DNA from: Dipteris shenzhenensis
Lineage: Eukaryota > Polypodiophyta > Polypodiopsida > Gleicheniales
Assembly: GCA_047967505.1 (NCBI GenBank)
Contig: CM106538.1
Length of the DNA stretch: 64,000 nt
Reading direction: 5' to 3' (one strand)
Below, piece by piece: positions 43,311 through 55,463 of this stretch (the first letter of the stretch is position 1; each line of letters begins with the position of its first letter). Under the pieces are notes generated by a model. The model was given only the letters and a program-made list of their open reading frames with translations, was not told the origin of the DNA and ran no database searches. The translations under genes and the position numbers were made by a program.

Positions 43311-43499
43311 TGTTCAAGGGAGTTGGATGATATAAATTGCACCATCTACATAGGGCAAGAGGGGCAAACCCTAAACCTAACCCTAAGGGGTACTCATGTA
43401 TATATTCATGTTTACATTCAATACAACATAGTGTACAAGTAGCTATATCATGTGCACTCCTCTATCTCTCTCTCTCTCTCTCTCTCACTTTTGCTACCA
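43311..43499 (+). repeat. 5' LTR of non-autonomous element
   Basis: Starts TGTTCAAGGG and ends TTGCTACCA, including a (CT)n run at about 43,463-43,486. Its AAATTGCACCATCTACATAG block recurs in the 3' LTR at 44,380. Confidence 0.75.
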
Positions 43500-43512
43500 T
43501 GGTATCAGAGCC
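43500..43512 (+). other. Primer binding site, initiator Met tRNA
   Basis: TGGTATCAGAGCC directly follows the LTR. This is the standard plant initiator-Met primer site. Confidence 0.9.
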
Positions 43513-44364
43513 GATGGTGCTCCCACTCCCTTCATGAGTGTCAAGCCCTCCTTCCGTGAGTCATCTTCCATTGAGAGAGGAGATTCATGAGGTTTTGGAA
43601 GGTTCAATTCATGAAGGTTTAGGCACAGTCTCCACACAGGCACATTGCATGTGACCTCCTCTCATGCCACATCACCCTCCATGCCACATCATCATTTTGA
43701 TCACTTTCTTGGGATCAAAATTTGACCATCCTTCCAGGAGCCATAACTTTTGATCCAGATGGAGTTTGGAGGTAATATAAAAAACAATAATGATTGCTAG
43801 ATCATGCTCTATGTGCTAAGCACCTTAGATCTGCCATCTGACATTTCCATAGGTCAACATAATTGAAACCTCTTCATCAGAACCACATCCTGATTCATTG
43901 CAGCATACCCAGCACATAAAATGAATCCAGATAAAATTCATTGCTGAATTTTGCGCTTTGACATGTAGTCTAACAATAGACTAGCACATCTATAGAGGAT
44001 ATTTAGCTCCAGCAAGCCAAGTCAGCCATTTCCACATTACCCGATTAGTTCCTAGCAGTGTGAGTCCCATCAGATGTATCATCGGTGTACACACTCACAT
44101 GACTAGTATTTGATCCAGTGGACTTTAATTTTTGCATATTTCCTGCCTCTTTCCTTTAGCCTATGACCCATAACTTAAGAGGGGGAAATGCACATCATGT
44201 ACAGTATCTTAAGCTATACTCATTGTACAGGCTTCACCACATAGTATTCTGATTTCATTTTCAGTTTTCTTTTCCATTTTGGATGCTATCATATGCACCA
44301 AACGAAATCGACAAAATGGTATTGTACATGCACCTCTACTTACCCAATGCCATTTAAGAGGGGG

Positions 44365-44421
44365 TGTTAAGAATGGTGTAAATTGCACCATCTACATAGG
44401 GCAATAGGGGCAAACCCTAAC
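44365..44421 (+). repeat. Truncated 3' LTR of non-autonomous element
   Basis: TGTTAAGAATGG then the same AAATTGCACCATCTACATAG block as the 5' LTR. The match stops at 44,420, where the neighbouring element's LTR begins. Confidence 0.8.
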
Positions 44422-44740
44422 TGTAACAACTGTAGAAAAAGAGGGCTCTCTGATTCACCACCCAGCCACGATTTTCCAAGTGCTCTCGTATGTGAACCCC
44501 CCCTTTGAGTTCCCTTCGTTTTCTTCCTTTTGGAGCCTGTCTCTAGAAATCTCCCCTGAACCCAGTGCTTGCCACTTGGAGCCCAATTGAGTGCCACATG
44601 TCCATAAAGGACCTTAGAGCCCTAGTGCCCTTTAGAGCTTAATATTGTACTCCATATTGATACAAGCACTGTCAAGCCCCCTGGTTTCCCACTTCACCGT
44701 AATTACACTAGACAATATCGGGATTACGGCTGACGTAACA
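44422..44740 (-). repeat. 3' LTR of chromovirus-type element
   Basis: Minus strand TGTTACGTCAGCC...GTTGTTACA, preceded by the purine tract CTTAAGGGGAAGGGAA (44,741-44,756). The inner edge is clear; the outer edge is set by the end of homology between the two LTRs of the neighbouring element. Confidence 0.7.
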
Positions 44741-44817
44741 TTCCCTTCCCCTTAAGAATGGTTTACGTCCTCGAAAACAAAATTGGGAAACCTCCTCTAG
44801 ATATTGCTTACCCTTTC

Positions 44818-46116
44818 TCATGTTGAACTCCCTTCAGGTCTATCTTTCCACTTAACCAGACAATCTTGCCATATTGTGTGTCGTGCTCTTTTTTCTTGTC
44901 TATCTAAAATTCTTTCTGGTTCATGTGGTAAAGATGCGAGTTCAATGAGTTCAACTAGGACTTCATTTCCAATGAGATTATCATCATCTCCTAATTTTCT
45001 TTTTAGCCTACTAACATGAAAAACTGGATGTACTCTACGTCCCTCAGGTAAGGCTAATTTGTAAGCAAGCTCTCCAATCCTCTTAAGTATTGTGAATGGT
45101 CCACAATACCTAGGGGACAACTTCGGGCATTTACTTGTCTTTAGAGATTCTGAAGATTCAGGTACCTTAAGGTAGAATTTCGCATTTACTTCAAACTCCA
45201 AGTTTCTATGGTGGGGGTTTGCATAACTTCATGCTCTATCTTGAGCTCTTCTTATGCTATCTTTAGCTAACTTAAGCGTTTGATTTATATCTTCAAGAAA
45301 GTCTTTGGCCGCTTGAACCTTCTCTTTTTCGAGTCCCACTGTCATTGGGGCTCTTGGTTGAAATCCATAGATCATCATGAATGGACTAAAACCTGTAGCT
45401 GAATGTTTGGCACTGTTATATGCAAATTCTAATATGGGCAAATATTGTTCCCAATTAGTTTGCCATTTACTTACATATGCTAAAAGGATATCCTCAATTA
45501 TTTGATTGACCCTTTCAGTTTGACCATCACTCTGTGGATGATCCGCAGTGCTCATATTCAATGAAGTTTCTAACCTCTTGAACACATCCCTCCAAAAATG
45601 GCTGTTAAATTTGCTATCCCAGTCACTAACAATACCGGCTGGTAGCCCATACAATCTATATATATGCTCCACAAATAGCCTAGCTAATTTTGGAGTTTTA
45701 ACATCATCACTGACAGGAATAAAATGAGCCATCTTGGTCATCTGATCCACAAGTACCCACACAGAATTGTGCCCCCTCTGTATCCTAGGTAACCCCACAA
45801 TGAAATCCATGGAGATGCTTTCCCATTTGCCAAATAGAATCTCCAATGGGTGTAGGAGACCTCCTACCTTAAGGCGTTCAGCCTTATTCACTTGGCATTT
45901 TTGGCACTTCGATACATAATCTTGGACATCCTTACCTATTCCAGGCCAAAAGAATTGCCTTTTCAGAAGCACATATGTCTTTTGAATTCCCGGGTGTCCA
46001 GCACTTGGACTATCATGACAATCAAAAAGGATTTGGCGCCTAATGTCATTATCATCCGGGGCACATACTCTACCCTTGTAGAGTAGGTAGCCATCTTCAA
46101 TAATATATTTTTCCAC
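44818..46116 (-). pseudogene. Integrase with chromodomain-like C-terminus
   Basis: HHCC zinc domain ([17 protein letters not shown] ... CQKCQ), then DDE core residues in SMDFIVGLP, IVSDWDSKF and DGQTERVNQ. A TGA near 45,229 interrupts the C-terminal domain, which goes on in the same frame with [16 protein letters not shown] and [11 protein letters not shown]. The last part, [12 protein letters not shown] followed by [16 protein letters not shown], has the spacing of a chromodomain; in chromoviruses this tail binds modified histones and guides insertion. Confidence 0.88.
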
Positions 46117-47942
46117 TTGAGTCCTTTATCACCAACCTGTGGTGTGTCGCCATTTCCATGCGACTCCTCAGTGAAAGCCTCTCGATTGGTTGGATCCCTA
46201 TTTTTAATTGCTTTCCATATTTCAGAGAAGTGAGGATCAAACTCACATTTCCCCTTTAAGGACTCTAGGAAATCATTCTGAAATTGAGTAAAACTCAATT
46301 CATTAACAATTGGCATTCGACTAAGAGAGTTTGCTACCACATTGAACTTCCCTTTCCTATATGTTAATTGTATATCAAACTCTTGCATTAACTCAGCCCA
46401 TCTAGCTTTTCTACCTTTAAGCTCTAGCTGATTACAAATCCACTTAATGCTCTCCTGATCAAAGATGATCTCAAATTTTGCACCATATAAATAGTGCCTC
46501 CACTTTTTTAAAGCATAGACTATAGCATATAGTTCCTTCTCATATGCCGAGTAATTCTGTTTGGCACGATCTAACTTTTTGCGTTCAAAAGCCACTGGTC
46601 GACCTTTTTGTATAAGTACTGTCCCAACAGCAAAATCACTGGCATCTGTCTCAACCACGAATGGTTCATTGGGATCCACTACTTTTAAGACAGGAGTTGC
46701 CGCTATAGCTACCTTTAATTTTTCAAAACTTCTCTTTTGAGGTTCATCCCATATGAAAGTGCTTCCCTTCCCCTTAAGCTGGTCCGTCATCAAAACAGCA
46801 CTCCTAGCATAATCTTGGATGAATCTCCTATAGAATCCTAACAAACCTAAGAATATTTGTAATTCTTCTAGATTTGTAGGATGTGGCCATTCCAATATGG
46901 CCCTTACTTTGTCAGGATCCATACGTACCCCTTCTTGGGATATTAGATGTCCCAAGTATTTCACTTCTTTTGCAAAGAATTCACATTTGGATTCTTTAGC
47001 AAAGAGTGAATTATCCCTAAGTAGTTGGAACACTTTCCGCAAATGTTCTAAATGTTTTTTTCTGGTTTTACTATAAATAAGGATATCGTCTAGACATACT
47101 ATAACAAATTTTCCTAGATATGGCCTTAAGACACTATTCATAACTGTCATGAAAGTTGCTGGAGCATTTGTTAATCCAAATGGCATTACTTTAAACTGAT
47201 AATGCCCACACCTAGTACGAAATGATGTCTTAGGGACATCCTCTTCCCTAATTTGTACTTGGTGATATCCTGATCTTAATTCAATTTTAGTAAAGTATTT
47301 TGCCCCTTGCAATTGATCAAAGAGCTCATCAATGCGAGGCATAGGATACTTATTTTTTATGGTGATTTTATTTAGTGCTCGGTAATCTATGCATTAACGC
47401 ATAGTACCATCCTTTTTCTTTACCAATGAAACTGGTGCAGTCCAAGGTGAGCTACTTGTTTCGATTTGGCCCTTCCTAAGATATTCCATTAACTGCCTTT
47501 CGACCTCACGTTCCTTCGTTTGACTAAGCCTATATAGGGGTTTACAAACAGGGGTAGATCTAAGAATTAAATCTATTTTATGATCTACTTCTCTCTCAGG
47601 AGGTAAACCATCAGGTAAATCAGACGGAAAAACATCTTTAAATTCAAACATTAAATCATTGAAAGAATATTTATACTTTTTAACATTATAAAAAACAACC
47701 CGATGCAGAAGACATAAAATTACCAATAAAAGTAAGTTCACAAAGATATACCTCGCATTCTTCTTGGTGGAGTAGTCATTCCAATTCCATCGAACAAATA
47801 AGAGAAGAGTTAGGCACATCATGTTCTTCTTGAATTTCTTCTTGAATCTGGAAGACTCTACCCTCTTTTTCAAACATAATGGAGTTATTAAGATAACTCT
47901 TCTGTAAGCTATGCCCAAGACTCTACAGCCATTCTCGACCAA
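45963..47942 (-). pseudogene. Reverse transcriptase and RNase H of chromovirus-type element
   Basis: The frame from 47,942 includes VFPSDLPDGLPPEREVDHKI and SSSPWTAPVSLVKKKDG. A TAA near 47,396 follows, then [33 protein letters not shown] and the catalytic box as [12 protein letters not shown], where Cys replaces the usual Tyr/Phe before LDD. RNase H follows ([41 protein letters not shown] where TDH/TDQ is usual, then [20 protein letters not shown]). The frame shifts near 46,115 into integrase. Confidence 0.92.
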
Positions 47943-48480
47943 GCACTACATCTGTTCGGTTGAGATGCATAATTTGGAAATCCAAGGCACCCTGATAGCC
48001 TTGAATATCCACCTCTACACCATATATCATGGTGTCCCAAACTTTTTTATCACTGCCCTTCGCCAAAGAGACCAAATATTTATGGGCACTCGGACTCTCA
48101 GGCAATTTCAATTTCTTAACTAACGAGTAGTTTAAGAAATTATGTGTTGCACTATCATCGACCATTACTCTTACTCTTTGCCCCTTAATTTTTCCATGCA
48201 TCCTCATTAAATCATGAGGACCAAAGGTGGGCTGCCACATTGCCAATGATAGACAGCAGATGTGGGTGCTATCCTCATGATAGACCTCTACCTCAGTGTA
48301 CTTTTCAATACCATTAAGCGGCAACACTTGCACCACATGTACTTGTCTTTGTGGAGGTCTATTTGGGGCTTTAGCTCCCGCTGGTTTATTTTTAGGGCAG
48401 TTCCAAGCAGCATGGTCTTTGCCCATACATTTGAAGCAAAGATTTTCTTGCGTGGCCCTTACATAATCCTCTTTCTTCAA
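47923..48480 (-). pseudogene. Nucleocapsid knuckle and protease of chromovirus-type element
   Basis: CFKCMGKDHAAWNC (C-x2-C-x4-H-x4-C) near 48,410-48,450. The protease active site reads VMVDDSATHNFLN where D-S-G-A-T-H-N-F is expected, so the catalytic triplet is disturbed. DVVLGREWL closes the domain. A TAG near 48,521 separates it in frame from the gag above. Confidence 0.85.
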
Positions 48481-48519
48481 GAGAGGATAATTTTGTGTTT
48501 GAGGTTTCTTAGGTGGTGC

Positions 48520-49355
48520 CTAAGGAACCTCCTTCTTAAAGTGCCCCTTTCTTTTCAAATTGGGAAATTTTTTGAACTTTGGAACAAAACCTATTTGCTC
48601 TAAAGTTCCAACTTTCAATTTCCCCATCATATCATCGTATATTTGGGCATACTTAATGGTTTCCTTGACGGTTTTAGGAGAATTTCTTTTCACCTCAACC
48701 TTATCAGTGTCTTTCAGACCTCTCACAAAACCCCTTATCTTTTGGAATTCATCAATTCCCTTCAGCTTAAGGACTGCCTCCCTATAGTTCGCTATGTACT
48801 GGACTAGAGTGTTTTTACCCATACTGCAATTGTCCCAAGCCTCCCACGCTCTTTCTAATTCATTTTCTGGTAAAAACTCTTTTAGGAAGGCTTGTTCAAA
48901 CTCAGTCCAATACTTAGGAATTCTATCACTCTCCCTGAGGCTCATCCACCATTTATAGGCTTTATTTCCAAGCGAAAGACTTGCTTCCACGACTTGATTT
49001 TTAGGAGGTGTATTCTTGAGTTGGTGGAAGTCTTGCCACTTTGGAAAAACATATTAATTGCATCTTTATTACGCTCTTTTTCTTCCCCATTGAAAATTGG
49101 TGGTTTTAAGTCCTTAAGGATGTTCGAGGTTTCTCTAAGTCGAGAGGTAGACCTCTCAACTTGATTAGGAGGAATCGGTGATTTTTCAGTATTAGATACC
49201 AATTGAGAATCGGCTATCTTAGTTATAGCTTCAGCTAGGGTTTTGAGTGTTTCACTAATAACCCCTAACTGTGTTTCTAAATTTTGTGTTCAAGTTTCAA
49301 GTTTAGTGAATTTCATATATGGAATTCCATAATCACCGTAATCAATATCCTCCAT
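48520..49355 (-). pseudogene. gag of chromovirus-type element
   Basis: Starts most plausibly at the Met at 49,355 (MEDIDYGDYGIPYMKFTKLE), with a TGA soon after. A frameshift near 48,990 leads into the capsid part KWWMSLRESDRIPKYWTEFE and QYIANYREAVLKLKGIDEF, the retrotransposon gag fold. It ends at a TAG. Confidence 0.82.
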
Positions 49356-49799
49356 TTCCACATTATCCTCTTGAGTTTCAGTTTATAGGCAAGGCTTCCA
49401 CATCTCAACTTCTCGAGGCAAGTCGGTCCCCATGGACCAAGCCAAACGTCATCAAGGTGAGCGAAGTAACAAATGAAGTACTCATCCAAGACGGTTTAGA
49501 TGAGGAGACAGCCACCCTGGCCACCTCCTTCTTATCCGGATGAGCCCATTCCCTAGGTGGTCCTGGTGTGCCCCCATACCCGAAGGTGTCATCTCCTTTG
49601 AATTATTGGCCTAATTAATCAAGCATATTGTTCAACCACTCAAGTATCTGTGATTCTCTATCATCAATCATCTTTGGGATAGCTTTGAGGCTCCAAAAAC
49701 CTCACCGCATTAAAGATCCCCAAATCTGTAAATCTAGCAATAAAACAATTGATCACCAGTCCAAATGAGCTTCCCAAAACTATACTATTCTTTATGTTT
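49356..49799. other. Sequence upstream of the chromovirus gag
   Basis: May be the element's 5' leader. No LTR or initiator-Met primer site is found on the minus strand here. Confidence 0.35.
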
Positions 49800-49918
49800 C
49801 TAGAAATTCTATCATTCTCATGTATGCACAATACTATCTTGTTGTTCATTTTCATCTCTAGAATTTTTATCATTCTCATATTTATGCACAATGCTACCTT
49901 GTTTTCATTTTATCTCTA
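49800..49918 (+). repeat. ~58-bp tandem duplication
   Basis: CTAGAAATTCTATCATTCTC at 49,800 and CTAGAATTTTTATCATTCTC at about 49,858 begin two copies sharing ATGCACAATRCTAYCTTGTT. Confidence 0.85.
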
Positions 49919-51824
49919 GATACTCCACCTTCTCCTTGAGTAGGGGAATCCTCTCTCTTTCTAGAGATAGGGAGAAACCTTCAGTTGTAAAGTCTAAAAT
50001 TAATTATACTTGTGGCTTCCATTTGTAAAAAGGAGCATATATGTAGTGACCTTCCCAATTGGCTTGCTAAAATGCATGAAGCAAGCTTTGAAAGCAAGTT
50101 ACAACAACTAAATTGGGCCCCTCTCATGACACTTGCATCATCAATAGCCATAGCTACCATACTTTCAAAGCTTAACCCCACGACTTGAAACATACCTCAT
50201 ACTCATCTCCAATAATAAAAATTTATACTTTTAAACTTTGTAACTTGCTTATCATCTTTCAAAATGTGATATATACTTTCTCTAATGTTGTGATTCATAC
50301 TTTCATCAATCATCACAAAACAAAATGGATTGAATGATATGTCTACAATTACTTGTTATTGAATAAAATCCCTCCATTCCATTAAAAATTGTCTTGCTAA
50401 AGCTAGATTTACGTAATACAGGTAGTCATTACAAAGAGACACATTTTAGAATTCCTATGTAATGATGGAGCTAAATTAAATATGGATACCTGTCTGATGG
50501 AATTAAGGCAAAATCAAGAATGAACACGTGTGATTAACGTTTATAAAGTGTCCCTTTGTATTTTTGTGTAATGACTAAATCCCTTCTCTAATATGAAAAC
50601 TTTCTCTAGCTCACAATTTTGGATAGCATGTCTCATTAAATTCTAATGATGCTTGATCAAGAATGTGCTTTCAAAGAACTTGCTTGCAATGATTGAGACC
50701 CTTCCTTAGCATACCCATTTCCTTTTTGGAACTTGGTAGAATACTCACATTTACTCACACTTAACTAATATTTTATATCCTATATTTATGGAATGTGAAA
50801 TACCATTGATTGTATATTGCCTTGTCACTCTTGTTTTCTCTTTCTTGTGTTGAAATCTCATCCACCTTGAAAGGTACAATGATGAATTTGTTATCCATTT
50901 TCATAAGTTTACCTTCCAATTCATATCTTGTTTGTTGGTGCTACCTTGAAAGGAAAATACAAGTAGGCTTACTTTAGTGGTGGTTGTGCACATGGACTGA
51001 ATCTTGTCTAGAGGATTGGTACATAAGGTCATATCATCATGGTACAAGAAAATTGTGGGTGATACAAGTTCCGTAACAATATTCATAATGAATCATCATG
51101 AGTTCTTAGTATTCACAGAAAAATTTCCAACAAAGTATTAAAAGGCCTTTTGGTGACAAGATTTTGCACATGAATTACGATACCATGGAATTACTCTTTA
51201 TAAATCGACAATACTCTCTTGCTAGGTAAAGGGCAGACATTGCAACATTAACAAAATAAACAAACATGTAATAAAAAAATAGTACAACATTTAATAAACA
51301 TTTGAACCCTTTTTGGCAATACTTATTCAAATAGTTAATCAGCCACCAACATTAATAGAAATATATGAAATAAGAGATATCATGGATTTCTAGGATGAAA
51401 TGATCAATCATCACATTCCAAAGATGCAACAACATTTCATCTCATCCAATGGGTTGCTAGGAGCTCCAACTATTTAACTTCTCAAAGCAAGTGTCTTTGG
51501 GGCTTGATCCAAGTCCTCAAGAGAAGATCCAACTGAGGAGCACCTCTAGTAAATACAAGAATGAATTTTTTCTTCATCAATGCTAGAGTCATAAGTTTCT
51601 CTACATCATAAAGGATCACCTCCTCAACTAAAGTTTGTAATGCATCCTTTCCTTAGCTCAAATTTGGATTGCATGGAAAAGTACTTCAAACTATGAATTC
51701 GAGTTTGAAAATAGATGCATCAAATGTTGGGTTGAGGAGTTTGATGCTTCATGAGATGCTTTCTGATCTAGAATAACTTATGACTTTGTGATAATGACTG
51801 AATTTGTGATAATGAAATAGCTCA
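49919..51824. other. AT-rich spacer
   Basis: No gene, RNA or clear repeat recognised. Short frames (49,981-50,193 -, 50,901-51,086 -) have no known domain. Confidence 0.45.
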
Positions 51825-51908
51825 TCCATTTTCATAAGTTGGCCATCCCATCAAAGCTCTCCTCTTTCCATTTTCATAAGTTGGACATCCCATCAAAGCT
51901 CCCCTCTT
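51825..51908 (+). repeat. Perfect-length 42-bp tandem duplication
   Basis: TCCATTTTCATAAGTTGG begins copies at 51,825-51,866 and 51,867-51,908. They differ at two positions. Confidence 0.93.
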
Positions 51909-51923
51909 CATAAATGTTGCTTG

Positions 51924-52130
51924 CATGGTCAATTATTCCTTGGTTTACTAGGTAGAATGATGACTATAATGTATATGTTGATGTAAGATTTTATATTAAT
52001 TGTTAGTTATCAATGGACCACTCCAATAAGTTTTGCAAAAATGTTCATAGCATGGTTGATTATTCCTTGGTTTGATGGTCGATAAAATGATGGTAACAAT
52101 ATTTATATTGGTGTGCACAAGTGCTAATCA
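51924..52130 (+). repeat. Diverged direct repeat ~140 bp apart
   Basis: CATGGTCAATTATTCCTTGG near 51,927 and CATGGTTGATTATTCCTTGG near 52,051 begin related blocks of about 65 bp, each continuing through a GATGRYWATAAT-like stretch to GTATATGTTGATG/TTATATTGGTGTG. Confidence 0.65.
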
Positions 52131-52339
52131 TAATCAATATTTCTTAACATGAAATGGCAACACCATCATTCTCATCAACAATGATCAAATAGTCAAAGCC
52201 ACAACCAAACTCGAATTAGGCACAAGCACACATTAAAAGAACAAAATACCATGGTTAAAAAAGGAAGCAGTATCATCACTATCATTGGCTCATAGCCAAT
52301 AAAGTTCAAATATCAAATTAGTAGCCTCACATAAAGTTC
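52131..52339. other. AT-rich spacer
   Basis: No gene seen. Confidence 0.4.
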
Positions 52340-52800
52340 AAATATCACCAATGCCATCATTGTCATCATTAGTATAATCATAATTGTTTTCTCCCTCTAA
52401 ATTTACATTTGGAAGGAAAATACCATCTTTATCATCATCCCCTATATTACTTTCTTCCTTGACAGGGTCCTCATCAAACATCTCCTCCTCCCCCTAGGCA
52501 TCTAGAAATTGGAGTGGAGGGACGTTTAGATTGCGTGGAATAGGTAGGACATTAGAGTTACACTTCATCACGTGGAATGCCTCTTTGAGAGGATTGTGGG
52601 GCCTGCATGAATGTTCTAATTGAAGCTTGATTGTTGAAACTCTCACAGGCTGCACCTGATGGAGGCCAAATGCCTACTTGGGAATCAAGAGCTTCAACTA
52701 TAGATGCATTCACATTAAGGCCTTCAATTACAAGCCAATAAGCAACATTAACAAACCCTCAAGTATGGCTTATACATGGTTTGATGCATCGAAGTAACCT
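52340..52800 (-). pseudogene. Short decayed coding tract with acidic tail
   Basis: Minus-strand frames give NVNASIVEALDSQVGIWPPS and GAACESFNNQASIRTFMQ in one frame. In another, an acidic run (EEEMFDEDPVKEESN, then NYDYTNDDNDGIGD) ends near 52,350. Natural composition and frame changes suggest the C-terminal end of a decayed protein. The family is unknown. Confidence 0.3.
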
Positions 52801-52869
52801 CCTAGTGACAACTCATTTTGATGGTTGTGCATGAACATTTTTTATTCTAGGCATTTTCAATTATGCATT

Positions 52870-53040
52870 TCCAATTGCAACTCGTTGACAAAAACAAGGA
52901 CACAAATACAAAGATGCATAGAGGCACACAAGTGCACATACGGGCATGAACACAAACACAAACACAAAGAGAGATGCACACAAGAATACAAGGCGAGTGC
53001 GAAACACAAAGATACACAAGTGCATACAACACCACTTAAC
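52870..53040 (+). repeat. ACACAAA-rich low-complexity tract
   Basis: Degenerate ACACAAACACAAAG / GCACACAAG words. The minus-strand Cys/Val/Leu frames here follow from the repeat and are not genes. Confidence 0.8.
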
Positions 53041-53132
53041 ATGTTTTATCACATGCAAGGCATCTCTACCTATCAATTACACTTGAAAATATCCAAATTA
53101 GACATAAGGAGAAAAGTCTAAACTCAAAACTC

Positions 53133-53310
53133 TACACATACATTCACATTTATTGGCAATCACAACTGTCGTTCACAAGTTTCCCAAAACAAGGAATTGA
53201 ATAGCAAACCAACCCCAAAAGAACAATGAACATGCACATTCATTGGCACTCACATTTTCGGTCCACCAAAACACAAGGAATTGAAGGACACCAACCCCAC
53301 AAGTACAATC
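53133..53310 (+). repeat. Tandem duplication, ~96-bp period
   Basis: ACATTCACATTTATTGGC near 53,140 and ACATTCATTGGCACTCAC near 53,236 begin two copies that share CAAAACAAGGAATTGAA / CAAAACACAAGGAATTGAA and CCAACCCCA. Confidence 0.78.
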
Positions 53311-54582
53311 AACACTTACCCCTTGTACCTCACATAACTAAAATCATGGCTTACCCACTAAGTCACCAATCAAACCTATGTACCACAATCTTGTTGAAGA
53401 GCCCTCCTTGATTCACCAGTGCATACAAGAAAACACAAGAAACTTGAAATTGGAGTGAACATTATAACAATTAGTATGGTCCACGCTCGCATCATTATGT
53501 GCCTATTATTGATGGTAATTGTCAAACTATCATTGCAAATGTCTTTGGATGGGAAGTAGTGCCATTTATAGTATGCATTTAGATGTGGTAATTAATAGCC
53601 CAATAGCGTGCATGCTTTTGAAAATAGTTTGCCTCAAATTTCATGTTTTCACATAGTATTCATGCCATCTTTGGGCGAAATTACACGAGCTAGTTGCACA
53701 TTAATACATACATGGATGTGATTCATAACACTAGCTAAAAGCATTTTCAAGCTTGCTTAGCACATACTGTAGATGTGAACACATCAATTTCAATGTACCT
53801 TTAAATCTTAATCTGGTTCCAAGATGAGCTTGCTTACTCATGGGAAATGCTTGACAATGGAAAGGATGGGAGATAGAGAGGGTAAGGACACAAAGCGACT
53901 CTACAAAATGTAGAAAAGGCCTTCCATTGCAATGTATTATGCCATAATTTCTTGTACAAATTGGATCCATTTATGCCTTGATGAGGCTTGGAATTTTGCA
54001 TGAGCAAGTCTTGTTCCTTATTATCAATGGTTGTGAAAATCCATACAAAACAAAGAAAAGGAACCAATAAGATACCAAAGAAGCCTGCACCTTAACTACA
54101 AAAAAAAAAAGAAAAAACACTTCTCCCTTCCAAGGATTTAATGCCCCTTGCATGAGAGGATGATGGCCAATTGCCAATTCCCTCTCCGCCCTTCTAGTGC
54201 AACTGCAAATATGTGTATACACAAAAGACAAACATGAAGTTTTAGAGATAATATCCCATTGCTTATGGGAACGACCTACAAACCAATAAATTTGGCTAGT
54301 GACCTTTAGGATGGTGGTCCACACAATGGATACGACATGACTTCACTTTGGGGATGGTTGCATGGCTCACAAAGGGAGTTCACACCTTCTCGATTGACCC
54401 AACCTCTCCAACATATATAGAGTCCATGACCAACAAGTCTTCCGAATAGACTGATGATGCATCACCGCCTTCCTGTGTATGCCTGATGCCCTTCAAGTGG
54501 CCTGCCCTACAAAAAGGAAAAGAGAGGGAGAGAGTGAGAACAAGAGAGAGATGACTTGGATCCGCACCAAGGAGAAGAGGGG

Positions 54583-54604
54583 GGAGAGAGAGAGAGAGAG
54601 AGAG
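54583..54604 (+). repeat. (GA)n microsatellite
   Basis: About eleven GA units. Confidence 0.9.
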
Positions 54605-55118
54605 AGGAAAGGTTGGAGATCACATGCCACCTATTTATTTTTGAAATTAAGAAAAGCAAATGTGGGCTTTTTTACTTCTTGGAGCATCGCCTTTACTTAG
54701 TCCTCCCCTTCAAGGGGGCCAAAAAATACAAGTGAAAGAAATGAATGACTTTTATCATTCATAAGGCTTGCCCAAAAGGTTGGCAAAGCCACAAGCAAAA
54801 GCAACACCACATTCTGCCGAGTATCGAATTTCAATTTATTAGTCACTTCCTCAACTTAAATATGTTGCTGCTAATGTCTTTAGTCACAAATTGAAGGAAG
54901 CAAAGGCAATGAAACCACACGCCTTTGACAAGAAGACATTGATTGATGAGAGTCACTAGGAGTCCCTTGCTAAATATGGAGGTGGTACATTATGAGGTGT
55001 GAGGCGAGGCAAGACATTGTGCTCCAAAGCTAGGATGTGATGTGAATTGGGATATTTGGTGGACTGTGAATTTGGAAATTGGAAGCTAATTAGGAGCAAG
55101 TGAGGGCATGCATGTTCA

Positions 55119-55121
<3 letters not shown>

Positions 55122-55152
<31 letters not shown>
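55122..55152 (+). repeat. (GA)n microsatellite
   Basis: About fifteen GA units, some 310 bp downstream of the kinesin stop codon. Confidence 0.92.
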
Positions 55153-55154
<2 letters not shown>

Positions 55155-55463
55155 GGAAGTTCAAATAATATGTTCAATGTGGACCAATAGGCACAATTCA
55201 CTTTTCAATCCCAACATCGGGCAGGCCAAAAATCGCTGAACTTTATGGAGTGTTTAATGCATTCATCTCCAACATCATCACTAAAGAGGCATCAATGAAA
55301 TGTGGATTTCAAGGACATAACGAACATTTACATAGTGGAGCTTGGAAATTGTAGCCCTCGGGCGATGGCAGGCCGTTGCTCTGTAGGGGTCAGTTGTAGT
55401 ACAGATACAGGAACCCTATAAATACCAGGTTTCAGCGGACTATTTAATTTTATCTGCTCGAGT

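Larger units (their letters stand above)
43311..44421 (+). mobile_element. Non-autonomous LTR element, 3' LTR interrupted
   Basis: A 5' LTR (43,311-43,499) is followed at once by an initiator-Met primer site. About 840 bp of non-coding internal DNA, a purine tract (AAGAGGGGG, 44,356-44,364) and the first 57 bp of a 3' LTR follow. No gag or pol frame exists, so it is TRIM/LARD-like and would depend on other elements. The 3' LTR breaks off after GGCAAACCCTAA, exactly where a minus-strand gypsy LTR begins. Confidence 0.82.
44422..49355 (-). mobile_element. Ty3/gypsy chromovirus-type element, inactive
   Basis: On the minus strand: gag, CCHC knuckle, protease, RT, RNase H, integrase and a C-terminal chromodomain-like segment, then a purine tract and 3' LTR. 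At least three frameshifts and several in-frame stops are present. No matching LTR is found above 49,355, so the 5' end is missing or unrecognisable. It sits inside the 3' LTR of the + strand non-autonomous element. Confidence 0.9.
53311..55463. other. Spacer between repeat region and kinesin gene
   Basis: No recognised gene. The minus-strand frames at 53,731-54,324 (about 117 and 79 codons, partly hydrophobic) have no known domain. Two GA microsatellites lie at about 54,583-54,604 and 55,122-55,152. The right end should contain the kinesin 3' UTR. Confidence 0.45.

Noticed and set aside
52847-53076. Cys/Val-rich minus-strand frames
   Set aside because: Generated by the ACACAAA low-complexity tract; three overlapping frames are all open.
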